Of a DNA stretch of 34,449 bases, positions 1 through 6,457 are shown one piece after another; position 1 is the stretch's first letter; each line of letters opens with the position of its first letter. The notes beneath the pieces are model-generated. The model was not told the origin of the DNA and made no database searches. It worked only from the letters and a program-made list of their open reading frames with translations. The stretch is from Sphingomonas sp. LaA6.9. Its GTDB lineage: Bacteria; Pseudomonadota; Alphaproteobacteria; Sphingomonadales; Sphingomonadaceae. The stretch spans positions 12,435 through 46,883 of the forward strand of contig NZ_JAKVIO010000034.1 in NCBI RefSeq assembly GCF_022601895.1, in the 5' to 3' direction. Both the position numbers and the translations under genes were made by a program.

Positions 1-161
1 CAAGCTTCCACGCCGATCAGGCAGGGCGACAGCTTCGAGAAAAACGGCAGCATCTGCTTCCTGTGCAGTCGCTTCATCAACACCGTGGCACCGTTCCCAT
101 CGACGCCGTGCGCCTGAAACACGCTCTTCGCCAGATCGAGGCCAATTGTCGTGATCGTCAT
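1..161 (-). CDS. IS110-family transposase, N-terminal part, cut by window edge
   Basis: Reading leftwards from an ATG at 161, the reverse strand encodes MTITTIGLDLAKSVFQAHGV and continues through PFFSKLSPCLIGVEA. This is the standard start of IS110/IS1111-type transposases: the GLDLAK..F..HG motif carries the first Asp of the DEDD (RuvC-like) catalytic domain, and the PCLIGVEA segment normally carries the following Glu. The enzyme would recombine a circular intermediate of the insertion sequence with its target. Only about 53 residues lie inside the window, so integrity of the rest cannot be judged. An AGGAGCG-type ribosome site sits just upstream (about 166-173). Family assignment is firm; subgroup (IS110 versus IS1111) is not resolved. 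Confidence 0.9.
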   Translation of the reverse strand, partial: MTITTIGLDLAKSVFQAHGVDGNGATVLMKRLHRKQMLPFFSKLSPCLIGVEA

Positions 162-606
162 TGCGAACGCTCCTCTTCTCATCGGTTGACCGACCGGCAG
201 CATAGCAACTGCGTCCGGCGCGGGGGCGTCCACATCATCAATGCAAATCAGATTTCCAGAGCGAGCGGCTTGCCTCCCCGACAAATCGTCCATCCGCGGC
301 GTTGTCAGGCCGCCGGCAATCGCCCATTCGTTGCAGAAGTCGATTGGTCTGACGTCAGCAAGGCCAGACCACGAGTGGTGGGTATTAACGTGTGGACAAA
401 GGTGCCGGTCTGCGGCGCCGTGCTCGGGCGTTTACGGGCTTCCGAACATTGGGCGTTGTGGCGACCGAAGTTGCTCTTTGCATTCTCCTGCATTCGATGG
501 CGGACCGAGTGTAATGGGCCACCTCTAGAATCGCTCGATGCGGAATATCGCTCAACTTGTGTAACATGAGCGAAATAGCGCTTGATTTACTCGCGGCGCG
601 TTTGTA
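162..606. other. Non-coding stretch between IS110 transposase and hipBA
   Basis: No convincing gene is seen here; open frames in this stretch are short or lack family resemblance. The left part should include the end of the IS110 element. Two items sit near the right end. One is an inverted repeat TCGCTCA (548-554) / TGAGCGA (567-573). The other is a single copy of the hipB operator half-site, GCGGAA, at 540-545. A weak -35-like TTGATT lies at 582-587 ahead of hipB. A bridge RNA could lie upstream of the transposase if the element belongs to the IS110 subgroup, but nothing here proves it. Confidence 0.4.
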
Positions 607-647
607 GCGTAATTCCGCATTTTATGAGTAGAAGGGCGGAATTGCGC
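607..647. promoter_or_regulatory. Putative HipB operator, inverted repeat
   Basis: GCGTAATTCCGC (607-618) and GCGGAATTGCGC (636-647) are inverted repeats matching at 11 of 12 positions, with arm starts 29 bp apart. The right arm ends immediately before the hipB ATG at 648, so a bound repressor would cover both the probable promoter and the ribosome site. A related half-site lies at 540-551 (10 of 12 positions). Autoregulation through inverted repeats is known for hipBA; the assignment here is by position. Confidence 0.6.
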
Positions 648-995
648 ATGGACAAGAATGTCTTTTCCATCCTTGGCAATCAATTGCGCGGATGGCGCAA
701 GAAGCGCGCTATGAGCCAACCGGCACTTGCGCAGCGGCTTGGCCGCGACCGTGCGCGCATCTCCGAGCTCGAGCGCGATCTGATCGGCGGGCGCTGGGGG
801 CGCGACCGGCTGACACTCTTCGCCGAGATCTGCGACGCACTCGATTTGGTGCCCGTACTTGTGCCGCGCGCGCGGGCCAACGCGATCCGCCGCGACATTG
901 AAGGAATGCAGGGTATCGATTTCAGCCAGCCCGCGAGCTCGGTATTCGACGAGTTGTACGTCGACCTCAGCGAGGATGAAGGGGAGGATCGCTAG
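648..995 (+). CDS. hipB: HipB-like antitoxin, XRE-family HTH
   Basis: A 115-residue protein with a classic HTH_3 domain at about residues 8-65 (LRGWRKKRAMSQPALAQRLG..RARISELER). It would bind DNA at the inverted repeat just upstream and neutralise the HipA kinase encoded directly downstream. The ATG at 648 is preferred because a purine-rich AGGGCGGA lies 7 bases upstream and the protein then begins MDKNVF close to the HTH. An upstream ATG at 624 would add eight residues with no better ribosome site. The acidic C-terminal tail (DLSEDEGEDR) is typical of a flexible antitoxin end. The stop codon abuts the hipA start, indicating a two-gene operon. Confidence 0.85.
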   Translation: MDKNVFSILGNQLRGWRKKRAMSQPALAQRLGRDRARISELERDLIGGRWGRDRLTLFAEICDALDLVPVLVPRARANAIRRDIEGMQGIDFSQPASSVFDELYVDLSEDEGEDR

Positions 996-2279
996 ATGGC
1001 GAAAGTTCCGGCGATCCTCGGCGTCTACCTGCTCGACGAGAAGCGCGGAACAGTGAAGGCAGGCACGCTCACGCGCGATATCGACGGCGCCGTCAGCTTC
1101 ACGGTAGCGGAACCCTATCTGCGCGACCCCGAGCGTCCGATCCTAAGCCTTGGCTGGTACGATCCAATGTCCGACGCGGACATGCGCAATCGGCTTGCCG
1201 CGCGTGGCGACAAGATCGGCCTGCACGGCTCCGCGCCACCATGGTTCGCGGGACTGCTCCCCGAGGGGGCGCTGCGCGAACTCGTGCTCACAGAGATGGG
1301 GCCGGGCGATCATGATCAGTTCGACGTACTGACGCGACTAGGCGCAGATCTGCCCGGTGCCGTGTTAATCGTGCCCGAGACTGATGCGCCAGCGTCGGCG
1401 GGTCCGCTGGATCTCGTGTCAGTCAGCGGTTTTCGCGCGCCCGAGCCTCAAGGCCTTGTCAAATTCTCACTCGCCGGCGTCCAGCTCAAGTTCACTGCCA
1501 ATGTCAATGGCGAGCGGCTGACCATGCCTGGGCGCGGCAATACGGGCCGCTGCATCATCAAGCTCCCGAGCCAGGCCTATGCCAGGCTTCCCGAGGCCGA
1601 ATATGGCGCGATGACACTTGCGCGAATGATCGGCGTGGAAATCGCTTCCTGCCGGCTGATGTCGCGCGACGCGGTGGATGGCGTGCCGGACGAGATGCTG
1701 GCGCACGGCGAGAAGGTGCTCGTGGTAGACCGGTTCGACCGGGCAGCCGACGATACGCGCATCCATATCGAGGACGCGGGGCAAATCATCGGCGCAATCG
1801 GCGACCGCAAATACACGATGGCGACAACCGAGACGATCATCAACATGGTCAGCCGCTTCAGCACCGACCGACGTGCGGACATTCTTGAGGCAATCCGCCG
1901 AGTGGTCGCTGATGTGCTCATCGGCAATGGCGACAACCACCTCAAGAACTGGTCGTTCCGTTTCGCAGAACCTGGCCAAGTCCGGTTGTCGCCCGCCTAT
2001 GACATTGTCCCTACGGTCCTGTACCAGCCCCACGACACACTCGCGCTGCGCTTCGTGCGCACGCACAATTTCGATGCAGTCAATCTCCACCGCTTCGAGC
2101 GTGTGGCGAGCTTCTTGCAGGTCGATCCCAAATGGATCGCTCGCGAGGTCAAAGTGACGGTCGAGCGGGCACTCGACATTTGGCCGACGGTGGCCCCTGA
2201 ACTGCTCGGCGAGAAATGGGCGACGGCGTTGCTCGCGCGCCTCGATACGATGAGCCTCGTCCGCGAATTGCGAACCTGA
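996..2279 (+). CDS. hipA: HipA-family Ser/Thr kinase toxin
   Basis: A 427-residue kinase of the HipA family. In Escherichia coli HipA phosphorylates glutamyl-tRNA synthetase and drives persistence; the substrate of this copy is unknown. The N-terminal HipA domain (WFAGLLPEGALRELV, about residues 82-100) is followed by the flexible FSLAGVQLKF segment whose Ser158 corresponds to the autophosphorylation serine. The catalytic loop is IGNGDNHLKNW with Asp313, and the metal-binding LSPAYD has Asp336. The 23-residue spacing equals that of the two key Asp residues in E. coli HipA. Length and motifs indicate an intact enzyme. It starts directly at the hipB stop, and IS3 debris begins right after its own stop. 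Confidence 0.9.
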   Translation: MAKVPAILGVYLLDEKRGTVKAGTLTRDIDGAVSFTVAEPYLRDPERPILSLGWYDPMSDADMRNRLAARGDKIGLHGSAPPWFAGLLPEGALRELVLTEMGPGDHDQFDVLTRLGADLPGAVLIVPETDAPASAGPLDLVSVSGFRAPEPQGLVKFSLAGVQLKFTANVNGERLTMPGRGNTGRCIIKLPSQAYARLPEAEYGAMTLARMIGVEIASCRLMSRDAVDGVPDEMLAHGEKVLVVDRFDRAADDTRIHIEDAGQIIGAIGDRKYTMATTETIINMVSRFSTDRRADILEAIRRVVADVLIGNGDNHLKNWSFRFAEPGQVRLSPAYDIVPTVLYQPHDTLALRFVRTHNFDAVNLHRFERVASFLQVDPKWIAREVKVTVERALDIWPTVAPELLGEKWATALLARLDTMSLVRELRT

Positions 2280-2281
2280 CG

Positions 2282-2542
2282 CTCCGCCGACCAGCTGCAG
2301 CGTCTCCTTGGCAAGAAGTCGATGGAGAACGAGCTGCTGCGCGAGGTAGTCTCCCGGGCCGCAGGTCCAAAAAAACTGCTGTTGCGCTCGACCTCGTTGC
2401 CGGGGGATGGCCGGTGAGCGCGGTCGCCGACGCGATCGGTATGTCGCGCCCGCACCTGTCTGCCATGCGCCAGCCAAAGCAGCGACGGCCGCGCGGAAGG
2501 CCGCCGCTGCCCGACGCCGAGCTCGTCGCCGATATCCGCTTG
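2282..2542 (+). pseudogene. IS3-family transposase remnant spanning the orfA/orfB junction
   Basis: Frame one encodes an orfA C-terminus (QRLLGKKSMENELLREVV). At 2369-2375 there are seven consecutive A residues, the slippery site at which IS3 elements make a -1 frameshift. After that shift the second frame reads KKTAVALDLVAGGWPVSAVADAIG and on to DAELVADIRL, the N-terminal HTH part of orfB. The sequence then leaves the family abruptly at about 2542. Both the 5' part of orfA and the whole DDE catalytic domain are missing, so this is a dead fragment. It starts two bases after the hipA stop. Confidence 0.75.
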
Positions 2543-2672
2543 GGCAGCCGACCTGTTTCGAATTTGTGAAGGGGAGAGAAGGGCGACGACGGAGCAAATT
2601 GAAGCGAAGTGACAAGGCGCTCCGTCTGCGACTTCGAGAAATTCTGGTGCGAGGAGAAGCTCAAGCGGGCCA

Positions 2673-2798
2673 TGGCTGCGGCTGCATGACCTGCGGCACG
2701 GCTTTGCCAGTCATAAGTCGGCGCGCTCCGAAACCTTGCCGATGGTCGACAAGCTGCTCGCCGCGCTCGATGCCGAGGTCGACGAGGGGGAAGGATAG
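2673..2798 (+). pseudogene. Tyrosine integrase C-terminal scrap
   Basis: The frame WLRLHDLRHGFASH continues into SETLPMVDKLL and ends AALDAEVDEGEG-stop at 2798. HxLRHxFAS is box II of phage-type tyrosine recombinases (catalytic His/Arg), and LPMVDKLL matches the segment before the GH box. The GHxxxxTTxRYxH stretch, including the catalytic tyrosine, has been deleted, with only the family tail left. No start and no N-terminal domain are present. It lies between the IS3 scrap and the HigBA-type pair, and mirrors a second integrase scrap at 26522-26851. Confidence 0.6.
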
Positions 2799-2994
2799 AG
2801 CGCGCTTTCTGTACCCTTGAAATGTGTCGGAATCCCGTCAGTCTCACGAATACTCGGCAACGCACAGCTCAATGGCACGCTCCAAAAACCTGAGAATGCC
2901 GCCATGCACCCGTGCGTGAGGTGTGTATCCCAATTACCGGCTCGATGCGAAGCATCGCAGCCCCCTGCGCTATCCCGGAAATAGCTCTGCCCGG
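2799..2994. other. Intergenic stretch downstream of higBA
   Basis: No gene is seen. A short hairpin, CGATGC (2943-2948) / GCATCG (2952-2957) with a GAA loop, lies downstream of the reverse-strand antitoxin gene. It could help end transcription, but there is no T-run after it in either direction. Confidence 0.35.
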
Positions 2995-3285
2995 TCAGGC
3001 CACGCGCAGCACGTCGCGGGCCTCGCGGGGCAGATGGGCGATGACCGAGAGATAGGCGCTGGCGGTGGCGTCGGGCTGACGGCGGCCCTGTTCCCAACCC
3101 TTGAGGGTCGCGAGAGGAATCCGGTAGGCGCTGGCAAACGCCTGCTGCGAGAGCCCCAGCTCCTCGCGGATCGCCCGCACGTCGGGCACCTCGATCACAT
3201 GGACGCGCGCCACCTTGCCCTTGCCCTGGGAATGTGCTGCGGCTTCTTCCATCGCCGCAATCAGGTCCTTGCCAAAGTCCGACAT
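2995..3285 (-). CDS. higA: HigA/NadS-like XRE antitoxin
   Basis: A 96-residue DNA-binding antitoxin. The N-terminal half (about residues 1-35, ending ARVHVIEVPDV) is the toxin-contacting extension common in NadS/HigA proteins. Residues 36-80 form the HTH (IREELGLSQQAFASAYRIPLATLKGWEQGRRQPD), followed by a helix ending ARDVLRVA. It is encoded 13 bases after the toxin gene on the same strand, so toxin precedes antitoxin as in higBA loci. It should neutralise the toxin and repress the shared promoter. Both proteins look full length. Confidence 0.85.
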   Translation of the reverse strand: MSDFGKDLIAAMEEAAAHSQGKGKVARVHVIEVPDVRAIREELGLSQQAFASAYRIPLATLKGWEQGRRQPDATASAYLSVIAHLPREARDVLRVA

Positions 3286-3298
3286 CGCTTGTGCTCCT

Positions 3299-3649
3299 CT
3301 AATCCACCGTGGCCTTGATCGTCGCCGCGAAGGCGGCCACCGCCTTTTTCTCGTCCGCGCTCAGGTCTGTTGCCTGCGCCTTGGCGTATGCCAGCAGCAG
3401 GTAGAGCGGGCAGTCTGGCCGGTAGTAGAAATAGACCACCCGCGCCCCGCCGCGCTTGCCACTGCCCGAACGCGCCCAGCGCAGCTTCCTCACTCCGCCA
3501 GTGCCGGGGATCACGTCGCCCGCCTCGGGATCATGGGCGAGGTAATCGACCAGCATGGCGCGTTCATCCTCGTTCCAAATCTTCTCGGCCGCCCGCACGA
3601 ATAGCTGCGTCTCGGCAACGGTGATCGGGCGGGTCTTCACCGCGACCAT
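3299..3649 (-). CDS. higB: RelE/HigB-like toxin (Gp49-like family)
   Basis: A 116-residue protein starting MVAVKTRPITVAETQLF and carrying the family signature: GGVRKLRWARSGSGKRGGARVVYFYY, then LYLLLAYAKAQATDLSADEKK. Basic residues in the KLRWARSGSGKRGG strand fit the RNA-contacting face of ribosome-dependent or free mRNA interferases of the RelE fold. The ATG at 3649 gives the usual family length; the reading frame continues upstream but without a supported start. The toxin is first in the operon, followed by its antitoxin, typical of higBA. A small palindrome lies directly upstream of its start. Confidence 0.85.
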   Translation of the reverse strand: MVAVKTRPITVAETQLFVRAAEKIWNEDERAMLVDYLAHDPEAGDVIPGTGGVRKLRWARSGSGKRGGARVVYFYYRPDCPLYLLLAYAKAQATDLSADEKKAVAAFAATIKATVD

Positions 3650-3651
3650 AT

Positions 3652-3664
3652 GCGTCAATGACGC
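3652..3664. promoter_or_regulatory. Putative operator of the higBA operon
   Basis: GCGTCA-A-TGACGC is a perfect inverted repeat centred at 3658, two bases upstream of the higB start codon on the reverse strand. A small palindrome in this place is where an autoregulating XRE antitoxin would bind. Assignment rests on position only. Confidence 0.4.
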
Positions 3665-3847
3665 CCAAAAGGCAAGCCGGTGTTGACCTGCTCTCCGGCA
3701 AGCTTGAAGCGATAGCGACCGCCGTTGTTGACCAGCGTTCGCGCCGCAAGCGCGACGAGATTGTCGCGCGTGGTCGGGACCGGCCGGGCAAGCGAGACGC
3801 TGAGGTCGACCGACAGTCCCTCGAATATTGACAGGCGCAAGACGGCG

Positions 3848-4084
3848 TTGAAGTCGATCGAAGCAGCTGTAGCTCAGCATCACGACGGCGCATCCGCAGC
3901 GCAGATTGCTGAATTGCTGGCCGTTCCTGGTTTCAGTACCGCCTTCGTGCATTATGCCGGGCGGCTGCGGCTCACTGGAGACGGCCGCGCCGCACGCTAC
4001 CATCTTGCTGGCGATGCCATTGCCGAGCCGGACGCGGTCGACATCATCCCTATGTCGCCACAGGGCAAGGCATTGCTTGCCTAC
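3848..4084 (+). pseudogene. Fic-family protein N-terminal remnant (winged HTH part)
   Basis: The frame reads LKSIEAAVAQHHDGASAAQIAELL, then GDGRAARYHLAGDA and IIPMSPQGKALLAY. This resembles the N-terminal region of some alphaproteobacterial Fic proteins: a winged helix with a GRG.RYRL strand, then an IPLSPEG-type linker that precedes the FLDAYRPN segment. The centre of the HTH has eroded, and the catalytic HPFx(D/E)GN domain is absent because the sequence switches to a VapC-like fragment at about 4084. No start codon or ribosome site is apparent. The identification is from remembered family pattern and is moderate. The DNA between 3665 and 3847 shows no recognisable gene; a 61-codon reverse frame there ends QVNTGLPFGRH but is unassigned. 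Confidence 0.4.
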
Positions 4085-4227
4085 CCGTGGCCAGTGAGCA
4101 CGCGGTCGCGGCCGATGGGCTCCCGCCAATCCACAAGGATCCCTTCGATCGGCTGCTGATCGCTCAATCGATGATAGAGGGCATCACCTTGCTCACCGTC
4201 GACGAAATCGTCGGTCAATTCCAGGGC
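4081..4227 (+). pseudogene. VapC-type PIN-domain toxin, C-terminal fragment
   Basis: Frame LPVASEHAVAADGLPPIHKD continues PFDRLLIAQSMIEGITLLTVDEIVGQFQG. This is the distinctive C-terminal half of VapC-like PIN ribonucleases: LPPIHKDPFDRLLIAQ carries a conserved acidic metal ligand (Asp of DPFDR), and ITLLTVD carries the next Asp. The first half of the PIN domain, with its first acidic residues, is missing, and no vapB-like antitoxin is adjacent. The join with the preceding Fic-like fragment lies within a few bases of 4081. After GQFQG the frame runs on into unrelated sequence. It is a dead remnant. Confidence 0.65.
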
Positions 4228-4405
4228 CGATCCACAAGATCTGACAAGTCCGTATTTCGCCGCTTTTTACACCGAAATGCGTATACCTCGCTATGTCGAG
4301 TGCCAAACTATGCCGGGCGGGGGTAGGGTTCCGCGGTTTGCCAGCGCTTTGCCAGTAATCTGATCGGCCGAGTTTTGACGCGGTACATCCCAAGGATGGG
4401 CTCGT

Positions 4406-5116
4406 TTATGCCTCAAGGCGGAATATCTCGCCTTTGCCGTCAAGCCGAAGCTCGTGAATCATATCGACGCGCTCGCCGTTCCAGTGGTAGCGGAAATGCC
4501 GTCCCTGCTCCGGCTTCGCGACCACATCCGGCCAGAAGGCGGCGATGCACTCGCCGCCACGGTTGCGTACCGAGGGATAGACGATGCCATTGCCGCCGGC
4601 ATCGCGTTGCTGGCGCGCGAAGGCTTGTGATGGCGCGTAGTCATCGGGCCTAAGAAGGGGCTCAAATCCGGCTGTCCTGATATCGGCGAGTTCGGCCTGG
4701 ACCGCGCCGACCAGTTCGCGCATGTCCGAAATCCAGCCAGGCTCGTCGCTGGTATCGAGCAGGCGCTGCGCCTGGTGATGCGTGACTTCCGCGACCGCGG
4801 TCTCGAAATTTCGGGCGGCATAATAGGCGCCGAAATGGCCGTCGTGGAATCGTCCCGGCCGGTCCGGCGAACAATGGGTGAAGGGCGCCATGACGTAGCT
4901 TGCGCCCGGCCCGGAAACGCGTCGCTCGACGGGGATGAGATCGAGATTGCCGATCGTCTCGGCGATCCGTGGATTTGTCCTGGCTTCAGCGGCCGCCAGC
5001 AACTCCCAGTCCTCCGGATCGGCGAGATCCTCGAACAGGTCGATCGGGGGATATTTGCTTTCGATCAGGCGGACAGCAGTCGGCCAGTCGACAAGGAACA
5101 AAGGTGCATCGGGCAT
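4406..5116 (-). CDS. RES-domain toxin (NAD+-degrading type II toxin)
   Basis: A 236-residue RES-family protein. Characterised members (MbcT, ParT) consume NAD+ by phosphorolysis or ADP-ribosylate host enzymes, arresting growth. The core is RFHDGHFGAYYAARNFETAVAE (residues 89-110), holding the conserved Arg89, the Tyr98/Tyr99 pair and Glu110, followed by NGIVYPSVRNRGGECIAAF (176-194) with the conserved Ser182. Length is normal and nothing is missing. The gene starts 7 bases after the stop of the Xre antitoxin on the same strand, giving the antitoxin-toxin order usual for RES/Xre systems. Confidence 0.9.
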   Translation of the reverse strand: MPDAPLFLVDWPTAVRLIESKYPPIDLFEDLADPEDWELLAAAEARTNPRIAETIGNLDLIPVERRVSGPGASYVMAPFTHCSPDRPGRFHDGHFGAYYAARNFETAVAEVTHHQAQRLLDTSDEPGWISDMRELVGAVQAELADIRTAGFEPLLRPDDYAPSQAFARQQRDAGGNGIVYPSVRNRGGECIAAFWPDVVAKPEQGRHFRYHWNGERVDMIHELRLDGKGEIFRLEA

Positions 5117-5123
5117 CCGCCGG

Positions 5124-5534
5124 TCACCACGCGCCGCGATAGCTGTCTAGATAACGTCGCACGCGCATCAAGTCGGTGAGTTGACCACCCAACATCACGT
5201 CCAGCGCCGAGCGGTCGCCAAAGGCGCGGTTCGGCGCCTTGATCCAGCGATAGCCGCGCTCCGTCTCGGTATAGAGGAGGCGCAGCGCCTTGTGGATGCC
5301 GATCAGGTTCGACAGGCGCGCGGCGAGGTCGACGTTCCAGCGACCATATTCGCCCTGCTTCCAGCGTTGATAGGTGCGCACCGCGATGTCGCCGAGCATG
5401 ATCGCTGCCTGAGCATCGGTGACACCCCAGTGATCGAACAGCCGGATTACCGCGCGCTGCATTGCCTGCACTTGTGCGTGCGAAAAATCGGGAGTGGGTG
5501 CCGGAGCGGCGCCCTTGATCGCTACAAGCCGCAT
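5124..5534 (-). CDS. Xre/MbcA/ParS-type antitoxin (DUF2384) paired with RES toxin
   Basis: A 136-residue antitoxin. Residues about 20-75 form an HTH region (MQRAVIRLFDHWGVTDAQAAIMLG..VRTYQRWKQGE). Residues 80-136 form the toxin-binding DUF2384 domain (LSNLIGIHKALRLLYTETERGYRWIKAPNRAFGDRSALDVMLGG), where W-IKAPN..FGG.SALDVMLGG is the signature. It is expected to cap the RES active site and repress its own promoter. A near-perfect inverted repeat overlapping a good promoter lies directly upstream (5545-5587). The pair looks complete and functional. Confidence 0.9.
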   Translation of the reverse strand: MRLVAIKGAAPAPTPDFSHAQVQAMQRAVIRLFDHWGVTDAQAAIMLGDIAVRTYQRWKQGEYGRWNVDLAARLSNLIGIHKALRLLYTETERGYRWIKAPNRAFGDRSALDVMLGGQLTDLMRVRRYLDSYRGAW

Positions 5535-5544
5535 CTCGCGTCCT

Positions 5545-5587
5545 TTGACAATTGGCGTACATATGAGATTTTGACGCCATTTGTCAA
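5545..5587 (-). promoter_or_regulatory. Promoter/operator of the Xre-RES operon
   Basis: TTGACAATTGGCGT (5545-5558) and ACGCCATTTGTCAA (5574-5587) are inverted repeats matching at 13 of 14 positions around a 15-bp spacer. On the reverse strand the right arm begins with a consensus -35 TTGACA (5587-5582). A -10-like TATGTA (5563-5558) follows after 18 bp and ends in the left arm. The two operator arms thus cover the two promoter boxes, a clear autoregulation layout. The antitoxin ATG (5534) is 11 bp downstream of the repeat. Confidence 0.75.
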
Positions 5588-5705
5588 TATTTGACGGGCC
5601 CGCTGCTTTGGCTTTGCCCTCGCCGGGGGCATCATGGCATTTTTACCGAAATGCAGATGCAGTTCTGGATTTTTAGTATCGGTCAGTCGCTTGGCCACGG
5701 GCCGC

Positions 5706-6128
5706 CCGCTGCCCGATGAAGTTCGGGATCCTTCCCCAGTCGCCGGCGTCCGGCCGAAAATTGCCCTCACGGTTCTGTCTGGAGACCAGTTCGGTATTCC
5801 GCGGCAGGGCAGTGGTGCACCCACCACCCATATACTCAAGCTTCCGGACCCCGATCATCGCCATGAGGCGCGCGATGAAGCCTTCGTTACGCTTCTGGCC
5901 GCGCGGTGCGGATTTTCAGTGGGAAGTTCGGTCGCCGAGCGTGTGAACGGCCACGACGTTCTCCTCATTCAGCGTTTTGACCGGATTGTTGAAGAGGACA
6001 GGATTTACCGCCTGCATCAGGAAGATTTCGCACAGGCTTCCGGGCTACCCGCCGAGCTCAAATATGAACGCAGGGGCCGACCGGGGCGCAGGTTTGATGC
6101 GTCCGCCATTGGCAGGCGATCGGGGTAA
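5706..6128 (+). pseudogene. HipA-family kinase remnant, internal fragment
   Basis: The frame reads PLPDEVRDPSPVAGVRPKIA, then QFGIPRQGSGAPTTHILKLPDPDH, DEAFVTLLAARCGF, VLLIQRFDRIVEEDRIYRLHQED and LKYERRGRPGRRFDASAIGR. These are successive central motifs of HipA: the autophosphorylation/ATP-binding region, the KLP lysine, RFDR and the HxEDF-like segment. The N-terminal domain is missing. The C-terminal catalytic half (IGNxDxHxKN and SPAYD) is also missing because the frame ends at 6128 shortly after GRRFDASAIGR. It is a broken third hipA of the window, different from the two intact copies. Confidence 0.7.
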
Positions 6129-6300
6129 GCGGACCTTCGTTCATGTCGACCGCCATTTGCCGCCCAAGGGTCGGCTATGTGTCGCAACCAGACAGCTAGT
6201 TTTCATTGTTTGGCATCTCGTGGCTTGCGCTATCCGCGCTCCCGCGCGGGTCTGTTTGTATCCAGCTCGGACAGGCGAGGGTGGGCGTCACGTCCTCTAG
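6129..6300. other. Non-coding stretch upstream of the ardC leader
   Basis: No gene is recognised here. It is the run-out of the hipA fragment and the likely promoter area for the ardC operon; no strong -35/-10 pair stands out. Confidence 0.3.
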
Positions 6301-6445
6301 CCCCGCCCGGACGGGCTGCAACCCGGCTGTGCCGGGTCCTTCTCGTTGTTTCGGTCCTTTGGATGCAGCCCGCCCTTCAGGGGCGTGGCTGCCGGTCGCT
6401 CCTGCCGCCCACCCCCGCCCGCCCGGGCCGGGTCGGTGGCGAGAA
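6301..6445 (+). ncRNA. Candidate structured 5' leader of the ardC operon
   Basis: The leader holds nested and competing stems. A perfect hairpin ACCCGGC-TGT-GCCGGGT (6321-6337) sits inside a 9-bp long-range pairing, CGGGCTGCA (6312-6320) with TGCAGCCCG (6364-6372). Each arm of the outer stem can instead pair locally: GCCCG/CGGGC at 6305-6309/6312-6316, and CGCCC/GGGCG at 6371-6375/6381-6385. A further GC-rich palindrome GCCCGGGC lies at 6421-6428, just before the ribosome site. Mutually exclusive stems are what a regulatory leader would show, but GC-rich DNA also gives chance pairings. Confidence 0.4.
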
Positions 6446-6457
6446 AGGAGCAAGACC

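Noticed and set aside
63-569. Long forward open frame of 168 codons at the left edge
   Set aside because: It overlaps the IS110 transposase antisense, has Arg/Cys-rich composition with no motif, and extends through non-coding DNA; a GC-rich chance frame.
1467-2615. Reverse-strand frame of 382 codons over hipA
   Set aside because: It is the antisense shadow of an intact HipA kinase and is rich in Arg and His as expected for a GC-rich complement.
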